Shown here: positions 13,647 through 24,475 of the stretch, piece after piece
How the letters are laid out: each line of letters begins with the position of its first letter
How positions within the stretch are numbered: position 1 is the first letter of the stretch
From: Perilla frutescens
Taxonomy: Eukaryota > Streptophyta > Magnoliopsida > Lamiales > Lamiaceae
Direction of reading: 5' to 3'
DNA: 64,000 nt
NCBI GenBank assembly: GCA_026008535.1
Contig: BRKX01000009.1
Location: 52,945,001-53,009,000 of the forward strand
Translations under genes and position numbers: made by a program
Notes under the pieces: generated by a model
The model's database searches: none
What the model was told of the DNA's origin: nothing
What the model saw: the letters and a program-made list of their open reading frames with translations, nothing else

Positions 13647-13852
13647 CTCATCGGACATGAACATCGCGACATCCGGTGCATAGGCGGCGAGGACGGTGGA
13701 GGCGGTGGCCGGCCCCACACTCTTGAGCACCGTCAACTCGGAGACGGCCTTGGAGACATCAGGCAGGGCGGCAAACGCCTTCCCGGAGGCGTCTCTGACG
13801 ACGACGTTGTTCAGGCAGGAAACGAAGGACAGAAAATCACCATAAATCACCA
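13647..13852 (-). pseudogene. Exon fragment of a plant helix-hairpin-helix protein
   Basis: A block of about 65 residues containing SFVSCLNNVVVRDASGK, then ELTVLKSVGPATASTVLAAY and DVAMFMSDE, ending at a GT donor (13646). VGPATAS is a helix-hairpin-helix-type motif. From memory, the block matches a conserved but uncharacterised plant protein in which the order RPRLLxFV, AVSELTVLKGVGPATAS, AYAPDxxPFMSDE occurs; that recollection should be checked by search. The other exons of that protein are absent, and no clean AG acceptor is visible where one would be expected. It is a captured piece in the Helitron, in the same orientation as the alpha-galactosidase blocks. Confidence 0.65.
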
Positions 13853-13902
13853 AAAAAAGAAGAAGCTAATTGAACAGAAAATCTAAAAGAATAAGAACAG
13901 AC

Positions 13903-14040
13903 CTTCATGCTGCACCGATTGCCGTTGGTTGGGCAGCGTCCTTTTAGATACGGTCCGGGACCACAAAAATGATAATCGCCACAACCTTCTTTCTCCCAAA
14001 ACAATCCCTCGCTCTTCTCAAACTTCATCCCTTCTCTCAT
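13903..14040 (-). pseudogene. Unidentified captured first-exon-like block
   Basis: Starting at a non-ATG or internal position near 14040, the minus strand encodes about 46 residues including GLFWEKEGCGDYHFCGPGPY and GRCPTNGNRCSMK. It ends at a good donor (AAG then GTCTGT, 13902-13901). Four Cys and one His are spaced like a small metal-binding or disulfide module. I do not recognise the family. It is the first coding-looking block after the Helitron 5' end and could be spliced to the downstream fragments. Confidence 0.4.
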
Positions 14041-14450
14041 CTCCTCTGTGGCCTAGGGTTGCCTGGGTTTTTTCGAGATCGTAAATGAGTGGAAACTCTC
14101 TGGGTCTTCAGAATTTTAGATGAGAGAACTCTGACGATTTTGATTATGATTATGATTTTGAATTAATGGTTTTCGTCTTCATAGTTTTCAAATATAAAAC
14201 CGCTACAATCATGGTCTGTATCCACCGCTGATATAATTCATTTTAAAAAAAAAATTAATTAATATTTTATGTGAATAATATAGCAAATTTAAAGACCTCA
14301 AAATTAAAACTATTTACAAAATTGCCATCCAAATTGAAATTGAAATCAATTGAAAACCTTCTTTTTATATATAGTATAGATTAATCAAAATATCAAAAAT
14401 ACCTTTGTTTTATTTATTTTCAATTTTAATTTTCACTTTCTCCAATCAAT

Positions 14451-14453
<3 letters not shown>

Positions 14454-14487
<34 letters not shown>
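14454..14487. repeat. (CA)n microsatellite
   Basis: An uninterrupted CA run in the short gap between the Helitron and the MULE1 target-site duplication. Confidence 0.95.
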
Positions 14488-14490
<3 letters not shown>

Positions 14491-14515
14491 GTTACAATAG
14501 GATCCATTAATTAAA

Positions 14516-14612
14516 GACAAAAACTTGTATGAGACCGTCTAACGGGTCTATTACGTTAGACGGATCTCCTCTGATCCGACTCGGATTTGACCGGACCCGG
14601 CATATATATATT
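14516..14612 (+). repeat. MULE1 left terminal inverted repeat
   Basis: About 97 bp pairing with 20289-20385 at roughly 80% or better by eye. The outermost 5 bases have diverged between the ends (GACAA against GGGGC). Confidence 0.88.
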
Positions 14613-15183
14613 AAAAAAAAAATTCTGATTTTTCTCCCTCAGCTTTCCCTCTCTCTCGCTCCTCTCATAATCGCAGTTTATCCTCCCACAAGTGCCGGCA
14701 AATTTTTTACGAGCACCACCACCGTCAGCAACTTTCCGACTACCGACTTTCCAATCACATCTGACTCCGGTTCTATGAGGTCAAGATCTCCGGCACAGAT
14801 TAGAAGTTGATACTGTAAGTCCATTTAGGGCTTTTTGTAATTTAGGGCTTTTGATTTTAGGACATTTTAGTTTAGAATAACATGCAATCCTTGCTTGTTT
14901 TGAGGGTGATAATATGCTGCTATGGCTGATTATGTTTTGAGGGTAATAATATTGCTTGTTAATACATATATAAGACATACATATACAATCAGTTCATCGA
15001 AAGTGATCACTAATTACTCACAAACCATAATTCCCTATTTCAGAAGAAACTCAGCTTTTGTGGCACATTACGAATGTCGTCCATCTCTGCTTTACTCACC
15101 ATTATATTCCATCTCCAATCTTCTCATTAATAAACAAACCCTCTACACCTTCAACCATTTGTTGTTCTGTTGAATTGGGAGAA

Positions 15184-15249
15184 TGAGGCCTTCTGCAGCT
15201 GAAACCTTCCTCAAATTGTTGGCCCAAAATCTCGACATTGAAACTGGGT
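15184..15249 (+). pseudogene. Possible captured first exon
   Basis: ATG-initiated block of about 22 codons (MRPSAAETFLKLLAQNLDIE...) running to a plausible GTAAAC donor at about 15249. It reads like a genuine exon, but I do not recognise it and no partner exon is identified nearby. It could equally be chance. Confidence 0.25.
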
Positions 15250-16534
15250 AAACTTCACTCTACGCCATTGTAGAGTGTTTGGGGTTTTGTAACCTGTTAC
15301 TATTCTTGAATGGTTGCTGTTGGTTTTGGTTTTAGTAGCAAAGGTTTTATGTTGTAACTAGTTTTGCTGCTAATTTCAGATGGGTTTTTAGTAGTAAGGC
15401 TAGAAAATGTGTTTGTGTTGAGAAATGGTGACAACAATTTAATTTGCTTATATAGTTTTTTTGTGTGTGGATATTTGCAGGCTTGTGGTTACTCTCTGGA
15501 AGTTTACCTTTTTTTTATTAGTTTTTTTATCAGTTTTTAATATGTTTTAATTGGGATCATATATTTTCTGATTTTGACGCATTGATGTTAAAGAGATTGG
15601 GGTTAATGGAGGTGGAATTTTGGAATTATTGGGCATATATGCTTCAATTAGGACTTATGTTTGTGTTTGTTTTGTTGTTTTGAGTCTTTACAGCTTAGCC
15701 ACTATAGGAAATTCAACCACAACCATGATCACCAATATTTAAGCTACGATCTCTCTCTCTCTTGTGTGTATGTGTATGTGTGTTTCTTTACATATATATG
15801 GAAGATAAAGAAACAAACTGAAGAAGGAGTTTATGTAGTGACAAATATTAATTCTTAAACTGAAGAAGGGTTTTTATTCTTAAACAAACTGAAGAAGGGG
15901 TTTATGTAGTGACAAATATTCGTTTGTAGTGGTTTGAAAAATATTCTATTTCATTAGTGTAGTAGTTTGAAAAATGTTCTGCTTACGATTCTTGTTTGCT
16001 CTGTTTCTGATGTTACAAAGTTTGGCTCCATTTTGACATTGATGTTGTTGTGCTATTGCGAATTGCTTGTTGTGCTATTGTAGAATGTCTTATTTTCACA
16101 GTGAACTGAAGGAAATGATAAAGAAAAGTTCCGAGTATATAATACAGTTTGTGTGTATGTATTGATTTGATGTAGAAATGAAAGAATTAAACATTGCTTT
16201 GAACTGAGATCCTTATGCAAACGAAGTGGAATATTAATGTATGTGATGCTAATTTGGTGCTTGATGCGGGAGCAGATATGTTGAGCCCCTTCCCAACAAT
16301 TTGTGTAGTAGTTTGAAAAATGTTCCATTTTATTTCTCTGTCCAATCTAATGCTCCTAAAATTAGTGGGTTTTATTGACCTTAGAAGTTAAAGAGTGATT
16401 CTTGCCCAGAACAAAATGCGTGTGTGTATTTATATCAAACATGCTATGTCACGTTTAGTTAAATTATTCAAACTCAAAATAGGTGTCTATTCATTCATGG
16501 TCTGGTGTTGAGAGTGTGTATGATTGATGGACAG

Positions 16535-16630
16535 AGATGGAGTAGATGTTCGAGGCTATTTCGCGTGGTCCTTGCTGGACAACTTCGAGTGGCACCTGGG
16601 CTACACTAAGTGCTTCGAGAAATATAAATC
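16535..16630 (+). pseudogene. Captured beta-glucosidase (GH1) exon
   Basis: An AG acceptor is followed by about 30 codons reading RDGVDVRGYFAWSLLDNFEW then HLGYTKCFEKYK. This is the conserved GH1 segment near the C-terminus, with the Asn-Phe-Glu-Trp aglycone/glucose-binding motif. GH1 enzymes release glucose from plant glucosides. No other GH1 exon, including either catalytic Glu region, is visible around it. Its position inside MULE1 marks it as a transduplicated (Pack-MULE type) fragment. Confidence 0.75.
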
Positions 16631-16804
16631 ATTAATAGCAGATTTCAGGTGAAATGAACGAGGAGTTAATGAGCTGTTTGAGGCACTGATAGCCCAGTTA
16701 AGTTGTCGGGTGATCACTTGGAGTTCATAAGAGTAGAGCAGGTTGTTGTCGTGGTGCTTTGGACTGAGTTTCCAGATTGAACTGGGGCGACGAGCTCGAT
16801 TATT

Positions 16805-17300
16805 AATTAGTAATACTTAGTGATACTATTTTACTTAGTGATACTTATTCTTACATTCATTTGTTAGTGATACTTGGCAGGTTTTTAGTGATAATTTTAT
16901 GTTAGTTAGTGATACTTACATCAATTTGTTATACTTATTTTTAACTAGTGATACTTTATATTTATTTAGTGATACTTTTACATTCTTCAGGTTTATCTCT
17001 ACTTTATGACTTAGTGATTCCTGACTTTTTTAAGTAGGGATGCTTATTTTTTAAATAGTGATACTTGACAGGTTTTTAGTGATACTTTTATGTTAGTTAG
17101 TGATACTTACATCAGTTTGTTATACTTATTTTTACCTAGTGATACTTTACTTATGACTTAGCGATTCCTGACTTTTATAAGTAGGGGTGCTTATTTTTTA
17201 AATAGTGATACTTTTACGTTAATTAGTAATACTTTTCTGTTACTTAGTGATACTATTTTACTTAGTGATACTTATTTTTACATTCATTGCATAGTGATAT
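16805..17300 (+). repeat. Array of TAGTGATACTT words (direct)
   Basis: About 18 exact or near copies of TAGTGATACT, irregularly spaced (about 15-45 bp), within 500 bp. Larger units also repeat: the stretch from 'acttggcaggtttttagtgata' near 16873 recurs near 17065. Five more copies lie at 18148-18270. No known microsatellite or coding logic explains it. Confidence 0.8.
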
Positions 17301-17796
17301 TGTATTTTTACTTAGTTATACTTTTACATTTACTTGGTCATCATTTAATTTACGCGATAAGTTGTCAAGATTTAGACAGCAATGCTTGAATGTTTATGAT
17401 CAACTTCATCATTCTCTTGGGTGCAACTCTTCATTTATACGTCGTTTGATCTTCAATTTGCATTGTGAAAGTAACCTCATCGATGAATGCATGGTAACCT
17501 TATTCGGTCATGTCCATATTTCATCAAATGCACTCACTCTCCTTTCTAATTTTGAATTTGGTGACATCTTAATTTGATGATGGATATGCTTTATGTATTA
17601 TCTCATACGGTGTGCTCCCTTTTCAGCTTATTACACAAGTTATACACGAAATCACAAATTCTAAAATTAGAGCAACTTCAAATATATATAAAGAAAAAAT
17701 AAATTTGAAGGGGTGTTTGAAAACATAAGACAACCATAATATTATTGCAAAGATTTCTAATGTACAAAACAACCTGCATTAACACAAATTCACGAT

Positions 17797-18027
17797 ATGA
17801 CATGTGAAAGAAAGAATAGAGATGACTTGAAACAACAAACTATTTCACAACTTACAAAGATAAAAAAGAAAAAAGAAAATGATCAAATATTACAGAATTC
17901 TAGTGTACATGATGCAATAAAAAAAATCATAGGTGAGACCTCAACATTCGACATAAACTTCGACCACAAAATGCAGGAAAATCAGCTCGAATCCATTCTG
18001 CTTCTTGACAAGAATGTGCAATGTTAG
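17797..18027 (+). other. Open frame of unknown meaning inside MULE1
   Basis: A 76-codon, Lys/Asn/Gln-rich frame (MTCERKNRDDLKQQ...). It is the only frame of that length on this strand in this part of MULE1, and I recognise nothing in it. It may be degraded transposon or captured sequence; it is not supported as a gene. Confidence 0.15.
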
Positions 18028-18283
18028 TAAACAAGAATACATTGTGCTACAGCAAAACATATGTCAGAAAAAGATAATATAACTACCTTTCAGAACACAT
18101 TCTTTTGCAAATCATCGAGCTCGGGATCCACAACTTCTTGTTTTTTATGAGTAGTGATACTTTATTTTTTAAAAAAGTGATATTTGACAGTTTTACTTTA
18201 ATGTTAGTTATACTTACATTAGTGATACCTGAGAGTTTTTTAGTGATACTTTAATGTTAGTTAGTGATACTTCTATGGTATCA

Positions 18284-19690
18284 CTAAACAACATATAAGT
18301 ATCACTAGTGTACAAAATTCAATATGTGCGTGTGTTATACACTTTTGTTGATTTATTCAGGCACAAATAACTACTGATGAACTATCATTACAATCTAGTG
18401 AATTGTAATTACGTTTTAAGGGAATGATTACTACCATGATAGAAAGTATCACTAAATACCATAGAAGTATTAGTAATTTACAAAATACATTTTTCAGTAG
18501 ATGGTTTACAAATCAAAGAATAGAAGTAAAGTACTACTTACTCTCAATTTGCAACATAACAGATTCATCGTTGTTGATAGTTGTTGTTTCCTACATCTTC
18601 AACATTGTCTTCATTATCAAGTATAATAACTTCATAACTTCATATAAACCATCATTATTGATCTTTCCTCTTAAACCTTACAACATGTGCGTGTGACATA
18701 CACCTTTCTTGAGATAGAAGTGTTTGGTTTTTTGGCTCCTTCACAAGAACACAAAAAATATTTTTGAACTACACTTCCATTTTCAGTTCTTATTGTGGAT
18801 TTCCTAACACTAAACCCATTTTCAAGAGCATGATTACAATATAAGTCATATATATCATCAATGTTCTTCCTTTTCAAACCAAGAAGGCAACCTCTTACAT
18901 CAAAAAAATCACCTACAAAATATCAGTAAAAAATAAAATAGTGTCAATAAGTACTGATGGGGTATCAAAAAAATAATGTTGATGTATCATTACTATCGAG
19001 TGAATCATAATTATTTTTTAAGTGAAACAGTTGTAAAATATCAATAATACCTAGCGAAGGATTACTGTTATGAGACCAAGTATTATTAAATACTACCTCC
19101 GTCCCGTTACTAAAGTCCCATTTGGTTTGGGCACGGAGATTAAGGAGGAATGGATTAATGTGTTAAGTAGTGGGTGGAAAAAAGTGGGGTCCATTTAAAT
19201 AATGGGTAGTGGGTGGAAAAGGTGGAGTATTTTATTGCCAAAAATGGTATGGGACTTTAGTATTGGGACGGAAGGAGTACCATAGAAGTATCATTATCGT
19301 ATATAATTATTTTTTAAGTGAAACAGTTGCAAAATATCAATAATACCTGGCGAAGCATTACTATCATGAGAGAAAGTATCATTAAAAACCATACAAGTAT
19401 CACTATTATATATAATTATTTTTTAAGTGACAACAGTTGCAAAATATCAATAATACATAGCGAAGGATTACTATCATGAGAGGAAGTGTCATTAAATACC
19501 ATAGAAGTATCACTAGTGTTCAAAAGGCAATATATGAGTGTGATACAAACTTTTCTGGATTTATTCAGGCATAAATAACTACTATTCAAGTATCATTAGT
19601 ATGCAGCGAATTGTAATTACGTTTTCACGTGATAAAGTATCACTACATACCGTAGAAGTATCACTAAATTACAAAATACATTTTGCAGTT
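18284..19690 (-). repeat. Array of AGTATCACTA words (inverse orientation)
   Basis: About ten copies of the reverse complement of the left-hand word (GTATCACTA and variants), often as 'aaataccatagaagtatcacta'. Within it a segment of about 195 bp is duplicated: 18440-18635 and 19640-19835 share 'tctacatcttcaacattg', 'cttcattatcaagtata' and flanks. A second unit with 'aacagttgcaaaatatcaat' recurs near 19030, 19325 and 19435. The region overlaps the intron between the two FAR1 exons. Confidence 0.75.
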
Positions 19691-20090
19691 GATGGGTTAC
19701 AAAATTAAAGAATAGAAGTGAAGTAGTGCTTATTCTCAATTTGTAGCATGACAGATTTGTTCTCGTTCATAGATGTTTTTTCTACATCTTCAACATTGTC
19801 TTCATTATCAAGTATAACAATATCTGAAATTTAGAAAATTTAAATCACTTTTATAATTACTATAACACTAAAAGATTACTACATCAAAACTTTAATGAAT
19901 TAGTTCATAGTAGCATTTGATCGAACAGTTTGAATGCAAAATTTGATATATCTAATAATTGGTTAAAATTGATAAAAATTTCAAATCGTCTAAATTAAGA
20001 ACACATACCGGTCATTGCTATTGTTTCTTCACTGGAATTAATCGGAATTCCACCGGGAGGAAGATTACATTCTTTTCTCAAATTATCCAT
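18704..20090 (-). pseudogene. FAR1-type MULE transposase, N-terminal remnant
   Basis: Exon 1 (20009-20090) starts at an ATG and encodes MDNLRKECNLPPGG..., ending at a GTATGT donor. Exon 2 (18704-18912) begins after a TTTTGTAG acceptor and contains IYDLYCNHALENGFSVRKS then KYFLCSCEGAKK, the start of the FAR1 DNA-binding domain of FAR1/FHY3 and their parent MULE transposases. The phase fits (82 then 209 nt). The end of the zinc-finger part, the transposase catalytic core and the SWIM finger are not found downstream. The long intron holds the word arrays and a Stowaway MITE. It is a relic of this element's own transposase rather than a host FAR1-related gene, because it lies just inside the terminal repeat. 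Confidence 0.8.
19093..19277. mobile_element. Stowaway-type MITE (185 bp)
   Basis: Ends CTACCTCCGTCCC and (reverse complement) CTCCTTCCGTCCC, flanked by TA on both sides (19091-19092, 19278-19279). These are the marks of Tc1/mariner-derived Stowaway elements. The flanking repeat 'attaaata/ccatagaag' occurs unbroken near 19493, which gives an empty-site comparison. Confidence 0.88.
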
Positions 20091-20288
20091 TGAATCGTTC
20101 GCCGGAGGGGGGAAAATCTACACGCCGCCGCGAGCTCGACGGGAAAACCTAGGCGGCGCGGTTATCTGGATGGGAAAAATGTGGTATGGTGGCGAGCTGA
20201 GGGAGAAACCTAGCAACGCGGTGAGCTTTGGGAGAAAACGTACGCAATCTCGGAGGGAGAGTTGTGGGAGAAAAAAATGCTTTTTTTT

Positions 20289-20385
20289 AATATATATATC
20301 GCGGGTCGGGTCCGGGTCCGGGTCAGATCAGGGGGATCCGTCTAACGTAAGTGACCCGTTAGACGGTCTCACACAAGTCTGCCCC
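20289..20385 (-). repeat. MULE1 right terminal inverted repeat
   Basis: Partner of 14516-14612. Followed directly by the second copy of the 9-bp duplication. Confidence 0.88.
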
Positions 20386-20829
20386 TTAATTAAATATTCA
20401 TCAATTCATCATAATCGCACAAATATTTATCTTTTTTTTTATCACAACCACACATTTTAAATTGAAAATAAATCAAACAAATATATTTCCATTTTTCAAA
20501 CCTATAACTCTTAATATTAAATCATTTATCATAACAAAATCATTACATTTTTTCAAAAATCAATACATCTTGTAAATTGAACTGAAAATAGTGAAAACTA
20601 AAAAATTGATGTTAGAAATAAAAATAAACAGGCCCTTAGAGTTCAATTGGATCAAAACTTAAAACGGAAACCTATTTGAGCTTCACCATATAGTTCAAAG
20701 TCCTAGCTGACCATTTTTCCTAAAAGTTAAAAAAATAAATTGGTTATACTATAATCATTTTTATTTTTATAATAAACATTATTACAATAGTGAATTTGAT
20801 AGTACTCCATTAGCATATGGACGAGTCTA

Positions 20830-23650
20830 TGTTAGCACTTTGGATGTTCTGTATTTGTGATACAATTTGAGTTTTTAACTTCCCGGTTTGGAAGTTTTGT
20901 TTCTTGTTTGAGTTTATAAGAAATGGAGGATGAATTAATGCAAATTTAAGAGATTCAAGACCATGGGATGATAATAAATCAAATAAGAAGCACGCTGCAA
21001 GTTGAATTGGGTCAATCAGATAAGAACTGAGTCAGAACGAAGTAAAACTGTGGAAGCTACCGGAGACGCATGAAAATTGCGACTCCTAAAACCAACATCC
21101 TTGGGGTCGCGTTTTTGGGCTCAAAAAGCATGACCCATATCCTGTGTTGCTGTGCCTTCTGAACTTCAATTTTCTTTGTCTAGAACATGACCTCAAAGTG
21201 CAACCTCTACCTGGTCGCGCCATGTGCACTGATTTTCCGCTTTTGAGTCATTTTCACTCATTTTTTATTTACTTTTAATCACTTTTATTCTCTCACAATA
21301 TAAATCCACTCCAATTAAAAATTAGGTCATTCCATTCCATCTTTAGCCACTTTTAGAAAGAGAAATACTTGGAGAAAAACAGAAGAGAAGAGGAATTGGA
21401 GATTGGAAGAAAGAACAAAGTTGAAGCAAGATTTGAAGGCTAAAACATGTTGGGTTTTTTTTTTAAATGTACTCTCATAGGATCTATTTGGATGCCATTA
21501 ATTCTATGCTCATGTAAATCATAATTTTATGTGTGACATTAATTATCCTATGTTGAATTAACATGCAAGTCACATTTTGAATCTATTGCAGCGGAAGAAA
21601 ATAGAATCAATCGAAACTGGTACTTACAAACGTTGTCGGGTTATTCACAGGATTAAAGGTATAATCTTGTTATTTATGGAGAACACATGACCTCGGCAAA
21701 TCATCATGGTGTTTGAAAATCACACAGTTCTCATATTCTACTTCTTGATCTTCTGCTGTATTCTCGAACCTTGTTTAGATGTAGGGTGGGCTAAAAACTA
21801 CTAAACTGTATGAAAACTCTAGGAATCAAGAGAGCATGTAGAGGGGCTATTTTTCTTGTTATTTTCATGCCCCCCTTAATTAAATAAAGGGGTGGACGAA
21901 AATCAACTCCGCAAACCCTAATGGGTTTGAGCCTCTAACTCTTATTTTTATTCCCAGTACATTATAGTTATATTGAGCTACAACAGGAATCTAGACGAGT
22001 ATTAAATTGGTCTGCTAATTTATTTCATTTTCAATATCCGTAACAAGGATATAATTAAATAAATTATGTATTATTTTTATTCCACTAAAGAAATAATATT
22101 AACCTACCAATTTAATACATATTTATGAATATGCTTTCTCTTTTAGTCCAACCATTCCCCATGTTTAAGATATAATGTCCATTAATTAATTGTGTAAGCT
22201 TCTAACAGTTATAATTAATTAATATCTTGTTCAGAGAGTAGTACCGCACGCCTTTCGTATCATGTTAAGAATAAATTAATATTCTGACTGCAGGGCTTCC
22301 ATGATCTTTGTGCTTCCTCAAGGGGACATCATCAACCTGGCGCAACAGGACACATTGCCCATATATAATGCACGACACATCATATATGTAAATATCACTG
22401 CCTAAAATATCGATGTTGTTGATCCTATCTGAGAATCTCACTCATTGATAAATAAAAGTAGTCGACACAACATATATATGTCCACCAATATATATGGGTT
22501 AAGAATCCGAACTCTGTGGATCTTTATTCTCTGACTTAAGGTTAGAATAGAGAACAATATCCTATCGTGATCCTCCTCAATACACAAGCTAGTGTACTAG
22601 AATAATCAGTTAGTCAAGATAAACTAACTATCAGATTATTCTACGGTGTACCGATGGCGAGTTCAGGACCATCTAAGCTGTGAGCCTTTTAATATAATGC
22701 AAGAAATCCAATGATATGATCTTTACCGTGTGTTGACCGACATCATATCATCTACAATACAAGTATATGGAACGTGTAATTAAATATAAGAAGACACAAT
22801 GACTGCAATTATTATTCAATCTATATCATATTAATATTGTTTAATGTATACAAAGACAAGCTTTTAAGTATACAAAACCAACAAAACATCCATTTGAGTT
22901 CTTTTATTTTTTAATTTTGTTGAAATCATGTTCATTCTTATAGAGATTTTGGTTAACCATGTAATTATGAGAAGTTAAATCTTTGATATTCTTGGGTGTT
23001 GGATTTATTTGGATTATGGAATATAAATGATGTTTATGTTGGATGTTTGAAAATTCATGTTTATGCTTTGGATTTTTGCTATGTGTGAATGTTGTTTATA
23101 TTGTTGATTGGTGAGAGATAATTAATCTTTAAATGACATGGTTATATATGTTGATTCATAACTCGGGATATGATCTTCAACATAGGGTCCTAAGAGCTCA
23201 AATGACATTTATTACCTAAATCGAGAGATTATGGATAATTTTTAAGGTTTGAAATTATTTGTACTTTAGGTAAGTACACTCCAAGATTTGATTGAAAACA
23301 ATGAACCCAGTTGTATACCCCACTTTGTAAATACTTCGAGAGAAGGTTTAAGATACTTAAGTGATCACCTTTGTAAGCTTGAATTGCGAGTCGAACATCT
23401 TAGATAAACTAGATTTTGTAATAAGTAATCCAAATAAGCTAACCACCAGAGTATTCTTTTATTTGATTGCCTGATTCATTAGTTAAATCATTTGTTTATT
23501 TTATTTGCTAGTTTATTTAGTTCTTAATTAACTCAATCTTAATTCCTCCATCTAGATAACAAATAGAAGCCAATGTCACGTGCTAATTTGATTCCTTTTT
23601 TCCATGTGAATTCGAACTCGTTTCATTCTGTACTACGATATGATTTGCTT
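20830..23650 (+). repeat. Possible older long LTR, interrupted
   Basis: The sequence around the solo LTR resembles the large LTR at 38128-40184 in style. It has a promoter-like 'caatataaatccactcc' near 21295-21312, a purine-rich leader (21355-21430) and, on the far side, a tail with 'gaattcgaactcg' near 23610, comparable with 'gagttcgactcggg' in that LTR. I could not find a duplication to fix its ends, so this is only a suggestion. Confidence 0.25.
21448..22883. mobile_element. Solo LTR (1.44 kb)
   Basis: Begins TGTTGG and ends CCAACA, the inverted-repeat TG...CA termini of an LTR, with the 5-bp duplication AAACA on both sides (21443-21447 and 22884-22888). It contains no coding sequence and no second LTR copy, so it is a product of LTR-LTR recombination. 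The parent superfamily is not determinable; Copia is plausible. Confidence 0.85.
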
Positions 23651-23900
23651 GTTCGCTTTTGAGCATGGTTCGGTTTTAAATAAATTTTTTATCAGTTATA
23701 ATTGAATATAAATAGAAAATGTCTTAAAACACAAATGACAGTTTTGAATCAAATAACCCAAACTTCTTCCACTTTATTTTCTTTTAATTTGTTTTTTGGT
23801 GAAAACTAGCTTCGACTAACTTCCAATCATGTAAAACTCATCATTTAATTATATAATAATAAAAGCATATTTGAATTAAATAATGTGATGGTGGTACTGG
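22889..23900. other. Intergenic stretch
   Basis: No gene is seen. Part may belong to the interrupted LTR-like sequence described above; otherwise AT-rich. Confidence 0.5.
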
Positions 23901-23924
23901 GTTGATCAGTAATGTGTAAAATGG

Positions 23925-24441
23925 TTATCGGTTCGACCGGTTGAACCGTTTTAGAAAATCAGATGATCTGTTATATGATATTTATTTATATTTTATCTAT
24001 GTACAGGTTAAAATAGATAAAATAAAATAAATAAATTTGTTTCATGATAAATATATTAAATTAAATTTAAAAAATGCACTTAATTTATATAAATGCTAAG
24101 TAAATAAAGTGTTTATCGATATTTTTTCATAAGTTAAATAATTAAAAATATAATAATTATTAAATTAAAATAAACATAGAACATCAAAATATTAGATTAT
24201 GAGAAGATATATAATTAAACGTCAAAAAATTAAATATTACTTTTATTTATAAAGAATATTGTATAATTAATAACAACTAAAGCATTGTTCATCTTTATTT
24301 TATAAGTCATTATTTTAGATTTTATTTCTTTTCTTCATTTATTTTAACTAAAATGATAAATTGGATGTATTTTAAACATTTATTTTAATTATATACTAAA
24401 CATTGATTTTAATTAAAATGAGATTTAGTTATTTTCAAGTT

Positions 24442-24475
<34 letters not shown>

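Larger units (their letters stand above)
9952..14380 (-). mobile_element. Gene-carrying Helitron (4.43 kb)
   Basis: Read on the minus strand, the element starts TCTATACTATATATAAA at 14380 and ends CTAG at 9952. A hairpin (stem CCGTGC/GCACGG, 9964-9978) lies about 8 bases before that end. The host base is A before the 5' TC and T after CTAG, the AT insertion expected of Helitrons, and there are no inverted repeats or duplication. These are the standard Helitron termini. No Rep/helicase frame is present, so it is non-autonomous. Inside, all in the element's own orientation, lie an unidentified exon (13903-14040), a helix-hairpin-helix exon (13647-13852) and a 5'-truncated alpha-galactosidase gene (11309-12945). 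Same-strand capture of gene fragments is typical of plant Helitrons. The ends match those of the smaller Helitron at 59165-60043, which supports the call. Confidence 0.85.
14516..20385. mobile_element. Mutator-like element, FAR1 type, deleted (MULE1, 5.87 kb)
   Basis: The ends are imperfect terminal inverted repeats of about 97 bp (14516-14612 and 20289-20385). They share the core GAGACCGTCTAACGGGTC, then TTACGTTAGACGGATC. The element is flanked by a perfect 9-bp direct repeat, TTAATTAAA (14507-14515 and 20386-20394), the Mutator signature. On the minus strand, starting about 300 bp inside the right end, are two exons of a FAR1-type transposase gene; the MULE core and SWIM parts are missing. 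The left half carries a beta-glucosidase exon, and both halves contain arrays of a short word. The element is therefore an inactive, internally rearranged MULE with captured host sequence. Confidence 0.88.
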
